Part shown: piece by piece, positions 1-7,753 of the stretch
Position numbering within the stretch: the stretch's first letter is position 1
Layout of the letters: each line of letters starts with the position of its first letter
Source: Hyphomicrobiales bacterium
GTDB lineage: Bacteria; Pseudomonadota; Alphaproteobacteria; Rhizobiales; Devosiaceae
Direction of reading: 5' to 3'
NCBI GenBank assembly: GCA_015490455.1
Contig: WFXU01000012.1
Span: forward strand, 1-35,219
Length of the DNA: 35,219 nt
Translations under genes and position numbers: made by a program
Notes under the pieces: model-generated
Database searches by the model: none
Seen by the model: the letters and a program-made list of their open reading frames with translations, nothing else
Told to the model about the DNA's origin: nothing

Positions 1-87
1 CCAAACCATATTCTTTGTAACGGTTATAAATTTTATAACCAGTGCGGCGCGTATGCCAAATTCCCGACAGAGCGGTGCCATCTTCAT
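1..87 (-). pseudogene. IS481-like transposase, frameshifted 5' fragment cut by the window edge
   Basis: Read on the minus strand from an ATG at 87, this gives MKMAPLCREFGIR. Reading then has to shift by one base to continue as RTGYKIYNRYKEYGL up to the window edge. Together these match the N-terminal helix-turn-helix of IS481-type transposases (pattern CREFGIS-x-TGYK-x-x-x-RY). The shift lies near 39-43, where one base seems to be missing. A purine-rich AGGAG sits just upstream of the ATG. Only about 29 codons are visible, so the family call rests on this helix-turn-helix alone; IS3-type elements have similar N-termini. The fragment is probably non-functional. Confidence 0.5.
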
Positions 88-121
88 AAATCTGCTCCTA
101 TAAAGTTAAGCAGACTCTACA
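88..121 (-). mobile_element. Probable terminal end of the IS481-like element
   Basis: On the minus strand the sequence just upstream of the transposase ATG begins TGTAGAGTCTGCTTAAC. IS481-family ends commonly start with TGT, and the distance from this end to the start codon (about 34 bp) fits such elements. The matching inverted repeat would lie outside the window, so the boundary is an inference. Confidence 0.3.
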
Positions 122-320
122 TAAATTTAGACCAATCTATAGGGGCAAGATCACGTCCAGCGCGGTTATGGATGATAATTCAACAATAATCAGACTAACT
201 ATCTGCTAATTAGCAAATCATTAAACCATTATCTGAAATTCTACCATTTTTGTTAAAGTGAAATTTATTTTTTGCTTATACATTACTGCCGGTAAAGTCT
301 GGTGGGTTTTGGTCGGTTTA

Positions 321-1685
321 ATGCAAATATCTGTTTTTGGAAAAATTTTTTCTTCATTCATAAATTTTATAATAGAAGAAAATAAAGGCGCGGTTGCTAT
401 TATTTTTGCTGTAATTATTATCCCGATAGTAGCCCTTTCGGGCGCTATGGTAGATTATTCTGCCGTATCAAATGTTCGTAAAGAAATGCAGATTGCCGCC
501 GATACAGCGGCTCTCGCGGCAATAAAGGTGGATGATGATGATTACAAAGAATTGCAGAAAGTAGCAGAAGATATTTTTGACGATAATATCAAGAATAATA
601 TCTATTTTGACAATCTAAAAATTAAGGCCTCATATACTAAGGACGGCGTCAGAGTTGATGCCAGTTCAACAGTTAAAACAAGTTTTCTTCGGCTTGTTGG
701 CTTAAAAGAGATAAAAGTATCAGTTTTCTCCGAAGTAGTATCTTCTGCAGCTTTATTGGAAGTTGCGCTTGTTTTGGATACTACATTTTCCATGAATGGC
801 AGAAAATTACGAGAACTAAAAAAATCTGCAAGGAAATTAACTAAAACTATTATGGAAAATGTCAGCGGTGGATCTGTAAAAATTGGTATTGTTCCTTTTG
901 CACGTTATGTAAATATTGGTCTTTCCAACCGCAATGAACCCGGAATAGATGTCCCTCCCGATTATCAAGATGGGAAAAATTGCTGGAGAAGATGCCAGTG
1001 GAGGAGAACCAATCCTTATCCTTGTGTAATTGATGGGGTTCCTTCAACCTGCTATAAATGGAGAAGATATAATTGTGGCGGTTTGCAATGTCAGCCGCGT
1101 ATTTATAGATGGTATGGTTGCGTTGGTTCTAGAGACTATCCGTTAAATACTACGGATGATGATTATGATTTGCAAAAAGTGCCAGGCCTTTTAATGGACA
1201 GAAATGAGTGTAGAGTTAATGAGTTAACAAGATTAACTAATAATCGTAATGAAGTTATTAATGCGATCAATAATTTAACAGCAAGGGATAGAACATATAT
1301 TCCTGCGGGATTAGTTTGGGGGTGGCGCCTTCTTTCTAATTCAATTCCTTTTACGGATGCTTCACCAAAAGAAAATGCAATATCCAAAGTGCTTATTCTC
1401 ATGACCGATGGCGCAAATACTATATCGCCCTCTTACCCACTACATGATAGATATAGAAAAAAGGAAGCAAATAAAATTACCAAAGAATTATGCGAAAATA
1501 TTAAGGATGATGATATAATTCTTTATACTATAGCTTTTGATGTTTCTAACAAAAAAATCAAAAAGATTCTTAAAAAATGTGCCGGAAATGGCGGAGAATA
1601 TTTTGATGCAGAAGATGGAGATGAATTATTAGAATCATTTGAAAAAATAGCCGATAATTTGAAAAATTTACGTATTTCAAAATAA
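321..1685 (+). CDS. TadG-like membrane-anchored von Willebrand factor A protein (copy 1)
   Basis: Function is unknown in detail; proteins with this layout are annotated as TadE/TadG-related pilus-assembly or surface proteins. From the ATG at 321 it has 454 residues: a short cytoplasmic stretch, one hydrophobic helix (GAVAIIFAVIIIPIVALSGA) about 23-43 residues in, a TadG-like linker with ADTAALAA, and a VWA domain. The metal-binding MIDAS reads DTTFS, and MTDG lies near the C-terminus. The VWA domain is interrupted by a basic, tryptophan- and arginine-rich insertion with eight cysteines. A GTG at 258 is an alternative start. I prefer the ATG because it makes the stretch before the ENKGA motif exactly as long (24 residues) as in the neighbouring paralogue. 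Neither start has a strong ribosome binding site. No tad pilus genes are present in the window. Confidence 0.8.
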   Translation: MQISVFGKIFSSFINFIIEENKGAVAIIFAVIIIPIVALSGAMVDYSAVSNVRKEMQIAADTAALAAIKVDDDDYKELQKVAEDIFDDNIKNNIYFDNLKIKASYTKDGVRVDASSTVKTSFLRLVGLKEIKVSVFSEVVSSAALLEVALVLDTTFSMNGRKLRELKKSARKLTKTIMENVSGGSVKIGIVPFARYVNIGLSNRNEPGIDVPPDYQDGKNCWRRCQWRRTNPYPCVIDGVPSTCYKWRRYNCGGLQCQPRIYRWYGCVGSRDYPLNTTDDDYDLQKVPGLLMDRNECRVNELTRLTNNRNEVINAINNLTARDRTYIPAGLVWGWRLLSNSIPFTDASPKENAISKVLILMTDGANTISPSYPLHDRYRKKEANKITKELCENIKDDDIILYTIAFDVSNKKIKKILKKCAGNGGEYFDAEDGDELLESFEKIADNLKNLRISK

Positions 1686-1811
1686 TTCTGATATGTAACC
1701 TACTTCTCTAATCGTTTGACTGTATGGGAGAGATGTAAATTATTAAGCCGAGATTCACCCTTTTCATATATAATAATGGGAAGGGGGATTGTGATAGGAG
1801 ATAATTGGCTC

Positions 1812-3227
1812 ATGAATAGATTTTTATTTTTTAATAGAGCTGATAAATTTATTAAATTCTTAAAAAGCGAGAATGAGGGAGCTTTTGCAGTTATTTTAGC
1901 TCTTATGATAATTCCCCTTATGGCGCTGGCGGGGGCGATAATTGATTATTCTAACGCTTCCGCTATCAGAGCAGAGATGCAGGTGGCAACCGATTCTGCT
2001 GCTTTGGCTGCAGCGCGTGAGGCTAAAGATGATTTAGCAAAAATGCAAACTATTGCTAAAGATGTCTATGATAATAATTTAGTAAGGCTGGGCGTGGTTG
2101 AAAATTCAACCATTGTTGCCAGTCAGATTGAAAATGGCGTAAGGGTGGATGCTTCTTATCCTATGCCGACCATTTTTCTTAAATTTATTGGGATAAATAA
2201 GCTGGATATTAATATTTTTTCAGAAATTGATATTTCGGGCTCTAATCTTGAGGTGGCTTTGGTTCTTGATACGACCTATTCTATGCGCGGTAGTAAAATT
2301 GCTAATTTGAAGAATGCTGCAAAAAATATGGTTGATATAATAATGGAAGAAGAAACTGATGGAACTGTAAAAATCGGCCTTGTTCCTTTTTCTCGTTATG
2401 TCAATATCGGTATGAGCAATCGTAATGAGCCTGGAATTGAAGTGCCAGATGACTATGAAGTTTCACGTCCTGACTATTGTCGAAATACCTATCCTAATTC
2501 CACCAGGAAATGCGATAGAAGGAGAGAAAATTACCCCTGTGTTATAGATGGCGTTGCTACGACCTGTTCCAGATGGGTATATTATAATTGTACAGGCTCT
2601 TTAGGAGAGCCTGTATGGACTTGTACTCCAAGGTCACCGCAAAAATATAGATGGTATGGTTGTGTCGGATCGCGTGATTATCCTCGAAATACGACTGATG
2701 ATGGATATAATCTTGAAAAAGTGCCTGGCTTATTAATGAGATGGAATAATTGCAAATCCAACCCTTTAACGCGATTAACTAATGTTAAAAGCGAAATTGT
2801 TGCAGGCATAAATGCTATGAGTGCTAGGGATTATACTTATGTTCCTGCCGGACTAATATGGGGTTGGAGATTATTAACCGATAAATATCCATTTGCTGAC
2901 GCCGCGCCTAAAGATGATAATTTAACCAAAGTTTTGGTCGTGATGACCGATGGGGCAAATACTATTTCTCCTACCTATCCGGAGCATAATGGAAATAATG
3001 CTAATATTGCCAATAATATCACCGAAGAAATATGCCAAAATATAAATGATGATGGAATTGTTACTTATACAATTGCCTTTGAGGTGACAGATAGTGCCAT
3101 AAAATCGCTTTTACAGAACTGTGCAGGAAATGGCGGCTCTTATTTTGATGCCAGCGATAGTGCTGAATTGGCTGTTGCCTTTGAGGATATTGCCGATGAA
3201 CTGCTCAAATTGAGAGTGTCAAAATAA
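1812..3227 (+). CDS. TadG-like membrane-anchored von Willebrand factor A protein (copy 2)
   Basis: This is a 471-residue paralogue of the upstream gene, in the same orientation about 125 bp away. It has the same order of parts: N-terminal hydrophobic helix (AVILALMIIPLMALAGAII), TadG-like ATDSAALAAA linker, VWA MIDAS motif DTTYS, a cysteine-rich insertion and a C-terminal MTDGANTIS. The insertion again has eight cysteines and shares the blocks PCVIDGV, YRWYGCVGSRDYP and VPGLL with copy 1. An upstream TAGGAGAT supports the ATG at 1812; the frame is open back to 1716, but those codons do not resemble copy 1. The protein is probably anchored in the inner membrane with the VWA part outside. Its role is unknown; adhesion or pilus-associated assembly is a guess from the family. 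Confidence 0.82.
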   Translation: MNRFLFFNRADKFIKFLKSENEGAFAVILALMIIPLMALAGAIIDYSNASAIRAEMQVATDSAALAAAREAKDDLAKMQTIAKDVYDNNLVRLGVVENSTIVASQIENGVRVDASYPMPTIFLKFIGINKLDINIFSEIDISGSNLEVALVLDTTYSMRGSKIANLKNAAKNMVDIIMEEETDGTVKIGLVPFSRYVNIGMSNRNEPGIEVPDDYEVSRPDYCRNTYPNSTRKCDRRRENYPCVIDGVATTCSRWVYYNCTGSLGEPVWTCTPRSPQKYRWYGCVGSRDYPRNTTDDGYNLEKVPGLLMRWNNCKSNPLTRLTNVKSEIVAGINAMSARDYTYVPAGLIWGWRLLTDKYPFADAAPKDDNLTKVLVVMTDGANTISPTYPEHNGNNANIANNITEEICQNINDDGIVTYTIAFEVTDSAIKSLLQNCAGNGGSYFDASDSAELAVAFEDIADELLKLRVSK

Positions 3228-3265
3228 TTATTTGCATGAATTTAATTTTACTTGGCTTAAGGCGC

Positions 3266-3294
3266 TTGACTTACAGGCAGAGCTGCACTAAATC
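3266..3294 (+). promoter_or_regulatory. Possible promoter for tRNA-Asp
   Basis: TTGACT at 3266-3271 is a good -35 box. It is followed after 17 bp by TAAATC at 3289-3294, a weak -10 box. This lies about 50 bp upstream of the tRNA. The -10 match is poor, so this is tentative. Confidence 0.3.
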
Positions 3295-3300
3295 AGCTCT
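3279..3300 (+). other. Stem-loop between the second TadG-like gene and the tRNA
   Basis: AGAGCTG at 3279-3285 pairs perfectly with CAGCTCT at 3294-3300 across an 8-nt loop. No T-run follows, so it is not a standard terminator. A second inverted pair, CTGCTC (3312-3317) with GAGCAG (3332-3337), follows before the tRNA. They could act in 3'-end formation of the upstream transcript or in processing of the tRNA leader. Confidence 0.35.
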
Positions 3301-3343
3301 TAGCCAGCCATCTGCTCAAAATTTTGTTTCCGAGCAGTTAAAT

Positions 3344-3420
<77 letters not shown>

Positions 3421-3661
3421 TCAAATCTTCCATTTTTAATTTTCCTAAATTGCACTTTAGATATTCTATTGTCCTGCTTCATGCCAGCCAATCCGCATTA
3501 TATTCATTTTCTTTGCTTCTTTGCGCATTATAAACGACGTGAAACTAATTAGGTGGCAGGGTTAGAAGGTGTGATTTGGAAAGAAATGTAGGAACGAGGA
3601 CGAAAGGGAGATGAAGATATGGCATAGGCGAAAATATTTACTTTCCACACCCTTTATTGAC

Positions 3662-3700
3662 TTAAGGTTAAGGCTGAAAATGAGGCAGCAGGCATGATAA
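3662..3700 (+). repeat. Degenerate repeat, copy A (similar to nuoA-nuoB junction)
   Basis: TTAAGGTTAAGGCTGAAAAT followed by GAGGCAGCAGG closely resembles the bases at 5251-5281, with single-base gaps and a few substitutions. The other copy spans the stop codon of nuoA and the start of nuoB. Here it lies in non-coding DNA. Confidence 0.4.
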
Positions 3701-3995
3701 GAATGGCTGGTTTAAGGGAAAAGATGATATTTTTATCATCATATTTGCATTACCTCCCAGTGTCATTTTTGCGCATGCCAAAATACAGTATCCTGCCCTC
3801 TGACGGGTAAAGGCTCTTTAATTAACATATTTAAGTGCTATGGGGCTAGTTGCTCTATTATTGCCAACCTATTTGCAATTTTATTTACTAAAATTTTCCG
3901 CTTATAGCGCTTTTAATAATTAACTATTCGTTAAGTAACTAATTAAAATTTGATTGAAATTATTAAGGATTAAGCGCCTAATGGGGTTAGTAATT

Positions 3996-4000
3996 AGGAG
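3996..4000 (+). promoter_or_regulatory. Ribosome binding site of the outer-membrane protein gene
   Basis: AGGAG lies 6 bases upstream of the ATG at 4007, a strong Shine-Dalgarno match that fixes the start codon. Confidence 0.7.
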
Positions 4001-4006
4001 TAGAAA

Positions 4007-4498
4007 ATGCGTAAAATATATAGATTATTAGCTATTATTTCTTTGGCTATTTCTTCATCTGGCGCTATAGCGCAAAATGTGAATTATAGTCTTTCTCAAT
4101 TTGAGGGTTTTTATGTGGGTGCCTATGGTGGCGCCAGGTTGGATCCAGCAACCAAATGGAGCGCCGGAGGAATAGCGGGGGCAAATTTTGTCGTAACCGA
4201 TTACCTTCTAGTTGGCCTTGAAGCGCAGGGTGGTGCGCTAGATATTGGCGGCACCTTAACTTATGATGGGTTGATGTTGGGTAAATTAGGCTATGAAGTA
4301 AGCGACAATATTATGGTATACGCAGCCGGCGGAGCCGGGCTAATTAATGGTTCAACTTCATATGCTTTAGGCGGCGGTACTGAAGCCATATTAGTTGACA
4401 ATATAGGAGCGAGAGCGGAAGCACTAGGGACAGGCGCTTGGGGAGGAGGTCTTGACGCAACAAAAGCCTCGCTCGGGCTAATTTTACACCTCCAATAA
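4007..4498 (+). CDS. Small outer-membrane beta-barrel protein
   Basis: The 163-residue product begins with a clear signal peptide: MRKIYRLLAII, a hydrophobic core, and a likely cleavage site after SSGAIAQ near residue 23. The mature part is glycine-rich with alternating hydrophobic strands, starting FYVGAYGGAR and containing MVYAAGGAGLI. This pattern is typical of porin-family/opacity-like eight-stranded barrels, such as the Omp25/Omp31-like proteins of alphaproteobacteria. It ends SLGLILHLQ, like a last beta strand, although without the usual terminal aromatic residue. At 163 residues it is shorter than many such proteins (about 200-250). The gene has its own ribosome binding site and is followed by a terminator, so it is probably a single transcription unit. 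The exact role is unknown. Confidence 0.7.
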   Translation: MRKIYRLLAIISLAISSSGAIAQNVNYSLSQFEGFYVGAYGGARLDPATKWSAGGIAGANFVVTDYLLVGLEAQGGALDIGGTLTYDGLMLGKLGYEVSDNIMVYAAGGAGLINGSTSYALGGGTEAILVDNIGARAEALGTGAWGGGLDATKASLGLILHLQ

Positions 4499-4534
4499 TA
4501 AATTCTGACCAAAAATATTCCCCAAATAAAGATT

Positions 4535-4554
4535 AGGCCCTTATGGGCCTTTTC
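4535..4554 (+). terminator. Rho-independent terminator of the outer-membrane protein gene
   Basis: AGGCCC pairs with GGGCCT around a TTAT loop and is followed by a T-rich tract (TTTCTTTAT). It lies about 37 bp after the stop codon of the beta-barrel gene. This is the clearest intrinsic terminator in the window. Confidence 0.85.
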
Positions 4555-4555
4555 T

Positions 4556-4888
4556 TTATATCTCTTTACAAATAATAATCAAAAATTCACTATAAATAAC
4601 CATTCAACACTTGCAACATTCATCATGCTGCGCTAAGCCCTCATTTGTTCATACGCCCATTCTTCCCCTTTAGATTCGCAAGCGGGGTTGGATGTGTTAG
4701 GCAGTCGGGCCGGCTGGAATGGTTAAGTCTGAAGGCTGAAGCGGTTAGCTGGAGGACTAGGGCGGTTAGCCGGAGGGTTAGAACTGGCTCTGGTTGACTG
4801 GGCTCAGATGGCTCATGTTGGTTTGGTGTGATGGTTTGGTCGTTAAGTTAGGCTATGGTGCAGGTCTGATAATTTTGGATATGTGATT
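4556..4888. other. Long non-coding leader upstream of nuoA
   Basis: No ORF of interest is present. From about 4680 the plus strand becomes strongly G/T-rich and C-poor, with many GGTTAG, GGTTAAG and GGTTTGG words. No promoter could be assigned with confidence. Because this is the only large gap before 21 kb of co-directional genes, the nuo promoter is probably here. Confidence 0.5.
4741..4782 (+). repeat. Two tandem 21-bp degenerate repeats in the nuo leader
   Basis: The units at 4741-4761 and 4762-4782 share the pattern GCGGTTAGCYGGAGGRYTAGR and differ at four positions. They lie directly next to each other in a wider G/T-rich stretch with further GGTTAG-like words on both sides. Confidence 0.6.
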
Positions 4889-5254
4889 ATGAATGATTTA
4901 TTGTTAGATTATTTACCTATCATTATTTTTCTAGCTCTTTCTGCTATTATTGGTCTGGCTCTGCTTGTTGCTCCCTTTATAATAGCCTTCAAAAATCCAG
5001 ATCCGGAAAAATTATCGGCCTATGAGTGCGGGTTTGAGCCATTTAATGACGCACGAATGAAATTTGATGCAAGATTTTATCTTGTGGCAATTTTATTTAT
5101 CATTTTTGACCTTGAGGTAGCATTTTTATTCCCTTGGGCTGTTGCCTTTAAGGATGTTGGCTGGTTTGGATTTTGGTCAATGATGATATTTTTGGCTGTG
5201 CTTACAATTGGCTTTATTTATGAGTGGCGTAAAGGCGCGCTTGAATGGGATTAA
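4889..5254 (+). CDS. nuoA: NADH-quinone oxidoreductase subunit A
   Basis: NuoA is a small membrane subunit of respiratory complex I near the quinone-binding junction. The 121-residue product has three predicted membrane helices: residues 8-33, about 62-82, and the C-terminal stretch after FGFWSMM. The family motifs YECGFEPF (45-52, with conserved C47) and [12 protein letters not shown] (73-84) are intact. A GTG at 4883 would add two residues; the ATG at 4889 is preferred because TTGGA lies about 9 bases upstream and homologues begin close to this point. It is the first gene of the 14-gene nuo operon. Confidence 0.95.
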   Translation: MNDLLLDYLPIIIFLALSAIIGLALLVAPFIIAFKNPDPEKLSAYECGFEPFNDARMKFDARFYLVAILFIIFDLEVAFLFPWAVAFKDVGWFGFWSMMIFLAVLTIGFIYEWRKGALEWD

Positions 5255-5285
5255 AGGTTAAGGGCTGAATATGGGGCAGGATAAA
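5251..5285 (+). repeat. Degenerate repeat, copy B, spanning the nuoA stop and nuoB start
   Basis: TTAAAGGTTAAGGGCTGAAT followed by ATGGGGCAGG resembles the intergenic segment at 3662-3700. It supplies the AAGGG ribosome binding site and start codon of nuoB. Confidence 0.4.
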
Positions 5286-5870
5286 TTAAGTCAGACCGAG
5301 TTTAATAATGAAACTCTGATTGCGCCGCAACCAAAGGGCGTATTAGACCCTAAAACCGGTAAACCTATTGGCGCTGATAATGCATATTTTACCGAAATTA
5401 ATGATGAATTAGCCGATAAGGGTTTTTTGGTTACTTCAACCGATGAATTGATAAATTGGGCGCGCACCGGTTCTTTAATGTGGATGTCCTTTGGTCTGGC
5501 CTGTTGTGCGGTTGAAATGATGCAAATGGCTATGCCCCGTTATGATTGTGAGCGTTTGGGCTTTGCTCCGCGCGGCTCACCCCGTCAATCTGACGTAATG
5601 ATTGTTGCTGGCACTTTAACCAATAAAATGGCGCCAGCTTTACGCAAAGTTTATGATCAAATGCCTGAACCACGTTATGTCATCTCTATGGGTTCATGCG
5701 CCAATGGTGGCGGCTATTATCACTATTCATATTCAGTTGTTCGGGGTTGCGATAGAATAGTGCCGGTAGATATTTATGTGCCCGGCTGCCCTCCAACCGC
5801 TGAGGCACTGCTTTATGGAGTAATGTTGCTGCAAAAGAAAATTAGACGAACAGGTACAATTGAAAGATAA
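5271..5870 (+). CDS. nuoB: NADH-quinone oxidoreductase subunit B
   Basis: NuoB carries iron-sulfur cluster N2, the last electron carrier before quinone. The 199-residue product keeps the four cluster cysteines: the adjacent pair C78-C79 in [10 protein letters not shown]143 in [10 protein letters not shown] and C173 in [14 protein letters not shown]. The N-terminal 40 residues are more variable, which is normal for the family. AAGGG lies 7 bases before the ATG. The 3' end is part of a 20-bp imperfect tandem duplication that continues into the nuoC leader. Confidence 0.97.
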   Translation: MGQDKLSQTEFNNETLIAPQPKGVLDPKTGKPIGADNAYFTEINDELADKGFLVTSTDELINWARTGSLMWMSFGLACCAVEMMQMAMPRYDCERLGFAPRGSPRQSDVMIVAGTLTNKMAPALRKVYDQMPEPRYVISMGSCANGGGYYHYSYSVVRGCDRIVPVDIYVPGCPPTAEALLYGVMLLQKKIRRTGTIER

Positions 5871-5898
5871 TAGATAATATTGAAAGATATAAAATAAT
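5859..5898 (+). repeat. 20-bp imperfect tandem duplication at the nuoB-nuoC junction
   Basis: The 20-mer at 5859-5878, starting ATTGAAAGATA, is followed immediately by a near copy at 5879-5898 with 17 of 20 bases identical. The first copy contains the last codons and stop of nuoB; the second forms the whole upstream region of nuoC. Confidence 0.7.
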
Positions 5899-5899
5899 T

Positions 5900-6514
5900 A
5901 TGAGCGAAAATCTCTTTGAACTTGGCGAATATATTGCTCTGAAGCTGGTTGATGAAGTTGAACATTTCACGCTGGAAAGGGGCGAATTGACGATTTTTGC
6001 TAAAAGAGAATATATAGTTAAAACTATTCGCTTTTTACATGATGATAATCAGTGTAAATTTATTTCAATAGCCGATATTTGTGCTGTTGATTATCCGGAG
6101 CGCGAATTGCGTTTTGACGTGGTTTATCATTTATTAAGCCCAATTCATAATCAGCGTATAAGAGTGAAAATCTCTACCGATGAAGAAAGTCTGGTTCCCT
6201 CAATAACTTCTATATTTCCGGGTGCCAATTGGTATGAGCGGGAAGCCTATGATATGTTTGGTATTTTGTTTTCTGAGCATCCCGATTTACGCCGTTTGCT
6301 CACTGATTATGGCTTTAGCGGCTATCCTTTGCGTAAAGATTTTCCCCTTTCGGGCTATGTTGAACTGCGCTATGATGAGGAGCTAAAACGGGTTGTTTAT
6401 GAGCCAACCAAATTATTACAACAATTTCGCTCATTTGATAATCTTTCTCCCTGGGAAAGCGCGGAATATATTTTGCCTTCTGCAGAAAAAGAAGAAGAAA
6501 ATCGAGATGTCTAA
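5900..6514 (+). CDS. nuoC: NADH-quinone oxidoreductase subunit C
   Basis: NuoC is the 30-kDa peripheral subunit that packs against NuoD. The 204-residue product has the family signature [11 protein letters not shown] at 112-122, followed by HPDLRRLL and [13 protein letters not shown] at about 127-153. It is separate from NuoD, as in other alphaproteobacteria, and not fused as in E. coli. The ATG at 5900 has no clear Shine-Dalgarno sequence: its leader is AT-rich and is the second copy of a 20-bp duplication. The start nevertheless fits the family, and no better start codon is in frame. Confidence 0.96.
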   Translation: MSENLFELGEYIALKLVDEVEHFTLERGELTIFAKREYIVKTIRFLHDDNQCKFISIADICAVDYPERELRFDVVYHLLSPIHNQRIRVKISTDEESLVPSITSIFPGANWYEREAYDMFGILFSEHPDLRRLLTDYGFSGYPLRKDFPLSGYVELRYDEELKRVVYEPTKLLQQFRSFDNLSPWESAEYILPSAEKEEENRDV

Positions 6515-6562
6515 TGCGTATGAGTAAATATATGGAGCATAATAGGGCATATGGGGCATAAT

Positions 6563-7753
6563 ATGAGTGAACAGTCAATGCGCAATTTTAATATTAATTT
6601 TGGGCCGCAACATCCCGCAGCACACGGGGTTTTGCGCATGATTGTGGAGCTGGATGGTGAGGTGGTAGAGCGGGTGGATCCGCATATTGGCCTGCTTCAT
6701 CGCGGCACAGAAAAATTAATTGAACATAAAACATATTTGCAGGCAGTGCCATATTTTGATCGGCTTGATTATGTTGCGCCAATGAACCAGGAGCATGCCT
6801 ATGCTTTGGCGGTAGAAAAATTATTAAATATTAAAGTGCCAATGCGTGCTCAGCTTATAAGGGTGCTTTATTCTGAAATTGGTAGAATATTATCGCATAT
6901 GCTAAATATTACTACGCAGGCACTGGACGTTGGCGCATTAACGCCACCTGTTTGGGGCTTTGAGGAGCGTGAAAAATTAATGGTTTTTTATGAAAGAGCA
7001 TGTGGGGCGCGAATGCATGCCGCCTATATCAGGCCTGGCGGAGTTTATCGGGATTTACCGCAGGATTTAATTGATGATATTGAGGCATTTTGTGATCCAT
7101 TTCTTAAAGTTTGTGACGATTTGGAGACTTTATTAACTGACAATAGAATTTTTAAGCAAAGAAATGTTGATATTGGGACTGTTTCGCTTGAAGATGCTTG
7201 GAAATTAGGGTTTTCAGGCGTTATGGTGCGTGGTTCCGGTGCCGAATGGGATTTACGTAAAAGCCAGCCCTATGAATGTTATGAGCGTTTGGATTTTGAT
7301 ATTGTTGTAGGTAAGAATGGCGATAATTATGATAGATATCTTATTCGCATGGAGGAAATGCGTCAATCTATCAAAATTATGCGCCAATGTGTTGAATTAT
7401 TAAATTCTTCTGAGGGAAAAACTGAAGTTTCTTCCATGAACGCCAAGATTGTTCCGCCCAAGCGCAAAGATATGCAAACATCAATGGAGAGCCTTATTCA
7501 TCATTTCAAACTATTTTCCGAAGGCTATAGGGTGCCAAAGGGAGAAATATATGCGGCCATTGAAGCGCCAAAGGGCGAATTTGGTGTATATTTAATATCT
7601 GATGGCACAAATAAGCCTTATCGTTGTAAAATAAAGGCGCCAAGCTATGCTCACCTTAGTGCGATGGATTTTCTTAGTCGTGGCTATATGTTAGCTGATG
7701 TTTCTGCCATTCTTGGATCACTAGACATTGTTTTTGGAGAGATTGATAGATGA
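6563..7753 (+). CDS. nuoD: NADH-quinone oxidoreductase subunit D
   Basis: NuoD is the 49-kDa subunit lining the quinone-binding pocket. The product has 396 residues from the ATG at 6563, giving [20 protein letters not shown], which matches typical alphaproteobacterial N-termini. An ATG at 6551 would add four residues. The motif [12 protein letters not shown] (14-25) and the C-terminal [11 protein letters not shown] are intact. GGGG lies within the usual distance of the chosen start. The stop overlaps the nuoE start as ATGA, suggesting translational coupling. Confidence 0.97.
   Translation: MSEQSMRNFNINFGPQHPAAHGVLRMIVELDGEVVERVDPHIGLLHRGTEKLIEHKTYLQAVPYFDRLDYVAPMNQEHAYALAVEKLLNIKVPMRAQLIRVLYSEIGRILSHMLNITTQALDVGALTPPVWGFEEREKLMVFYERACGARMHAAYIRPGGVYRDLPQDLIDDIEAFCDPFLKVCDDLETLLTDNRIFKQRNVDIGTVSLEDAWKLGFSGVMVRGSGAEWDLRKSQPYECYERLDFDIVVGKNGDNYDRYLIRMEEMRQSIKIMRQCVELLNSSEGKTEVSSMNAKIVPPKRKDMQTSMESLIHHFKLFSEGYRVPKGEIYAAIEAPKGEFGVYLISDGTNKPYRCKIKAPSYAHLSAMDFLSRGYMLADVSAILGSLDIVFGEIDR

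Larger units (their letters stand above)
3421..4006. other. Intergenic region without a recognisable gene
   Basis: No convincing ORF is present on either strand. The region contains a purine-rich stretch around 3545-3620. It also has a segment at 3662-3700 resembling the nuoA-nuoB junction (see repeats) and an AT-rich hairpin with a 7-bp stem, GATGATA/TATCATC, at 3723-3740. The last 15 bases hold the ribosome binding site of the next gene. Confidence 0.6.

Noticed and set aside
258-320. Longer GTG start for the first TadG-like gene
   Set aside because: It adds 21 residues not found in the paralogue and has no ribosome binding site; the ATG at 321 gives an N-terminus equal in length to the second copy.
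3723-3740. Hairpin GATGATA/TATCATC as a terminator for the tRNA
   Set aside because: The stem is AT-rich and weak, lies 300 bp after the tRNA and has no T-run, so only the structure is noted.
4741-4782. CRISPR array
   Set aside because: Two adjacent degenerate units without spacers do not form a CRISPR array, and no cas genes are present.
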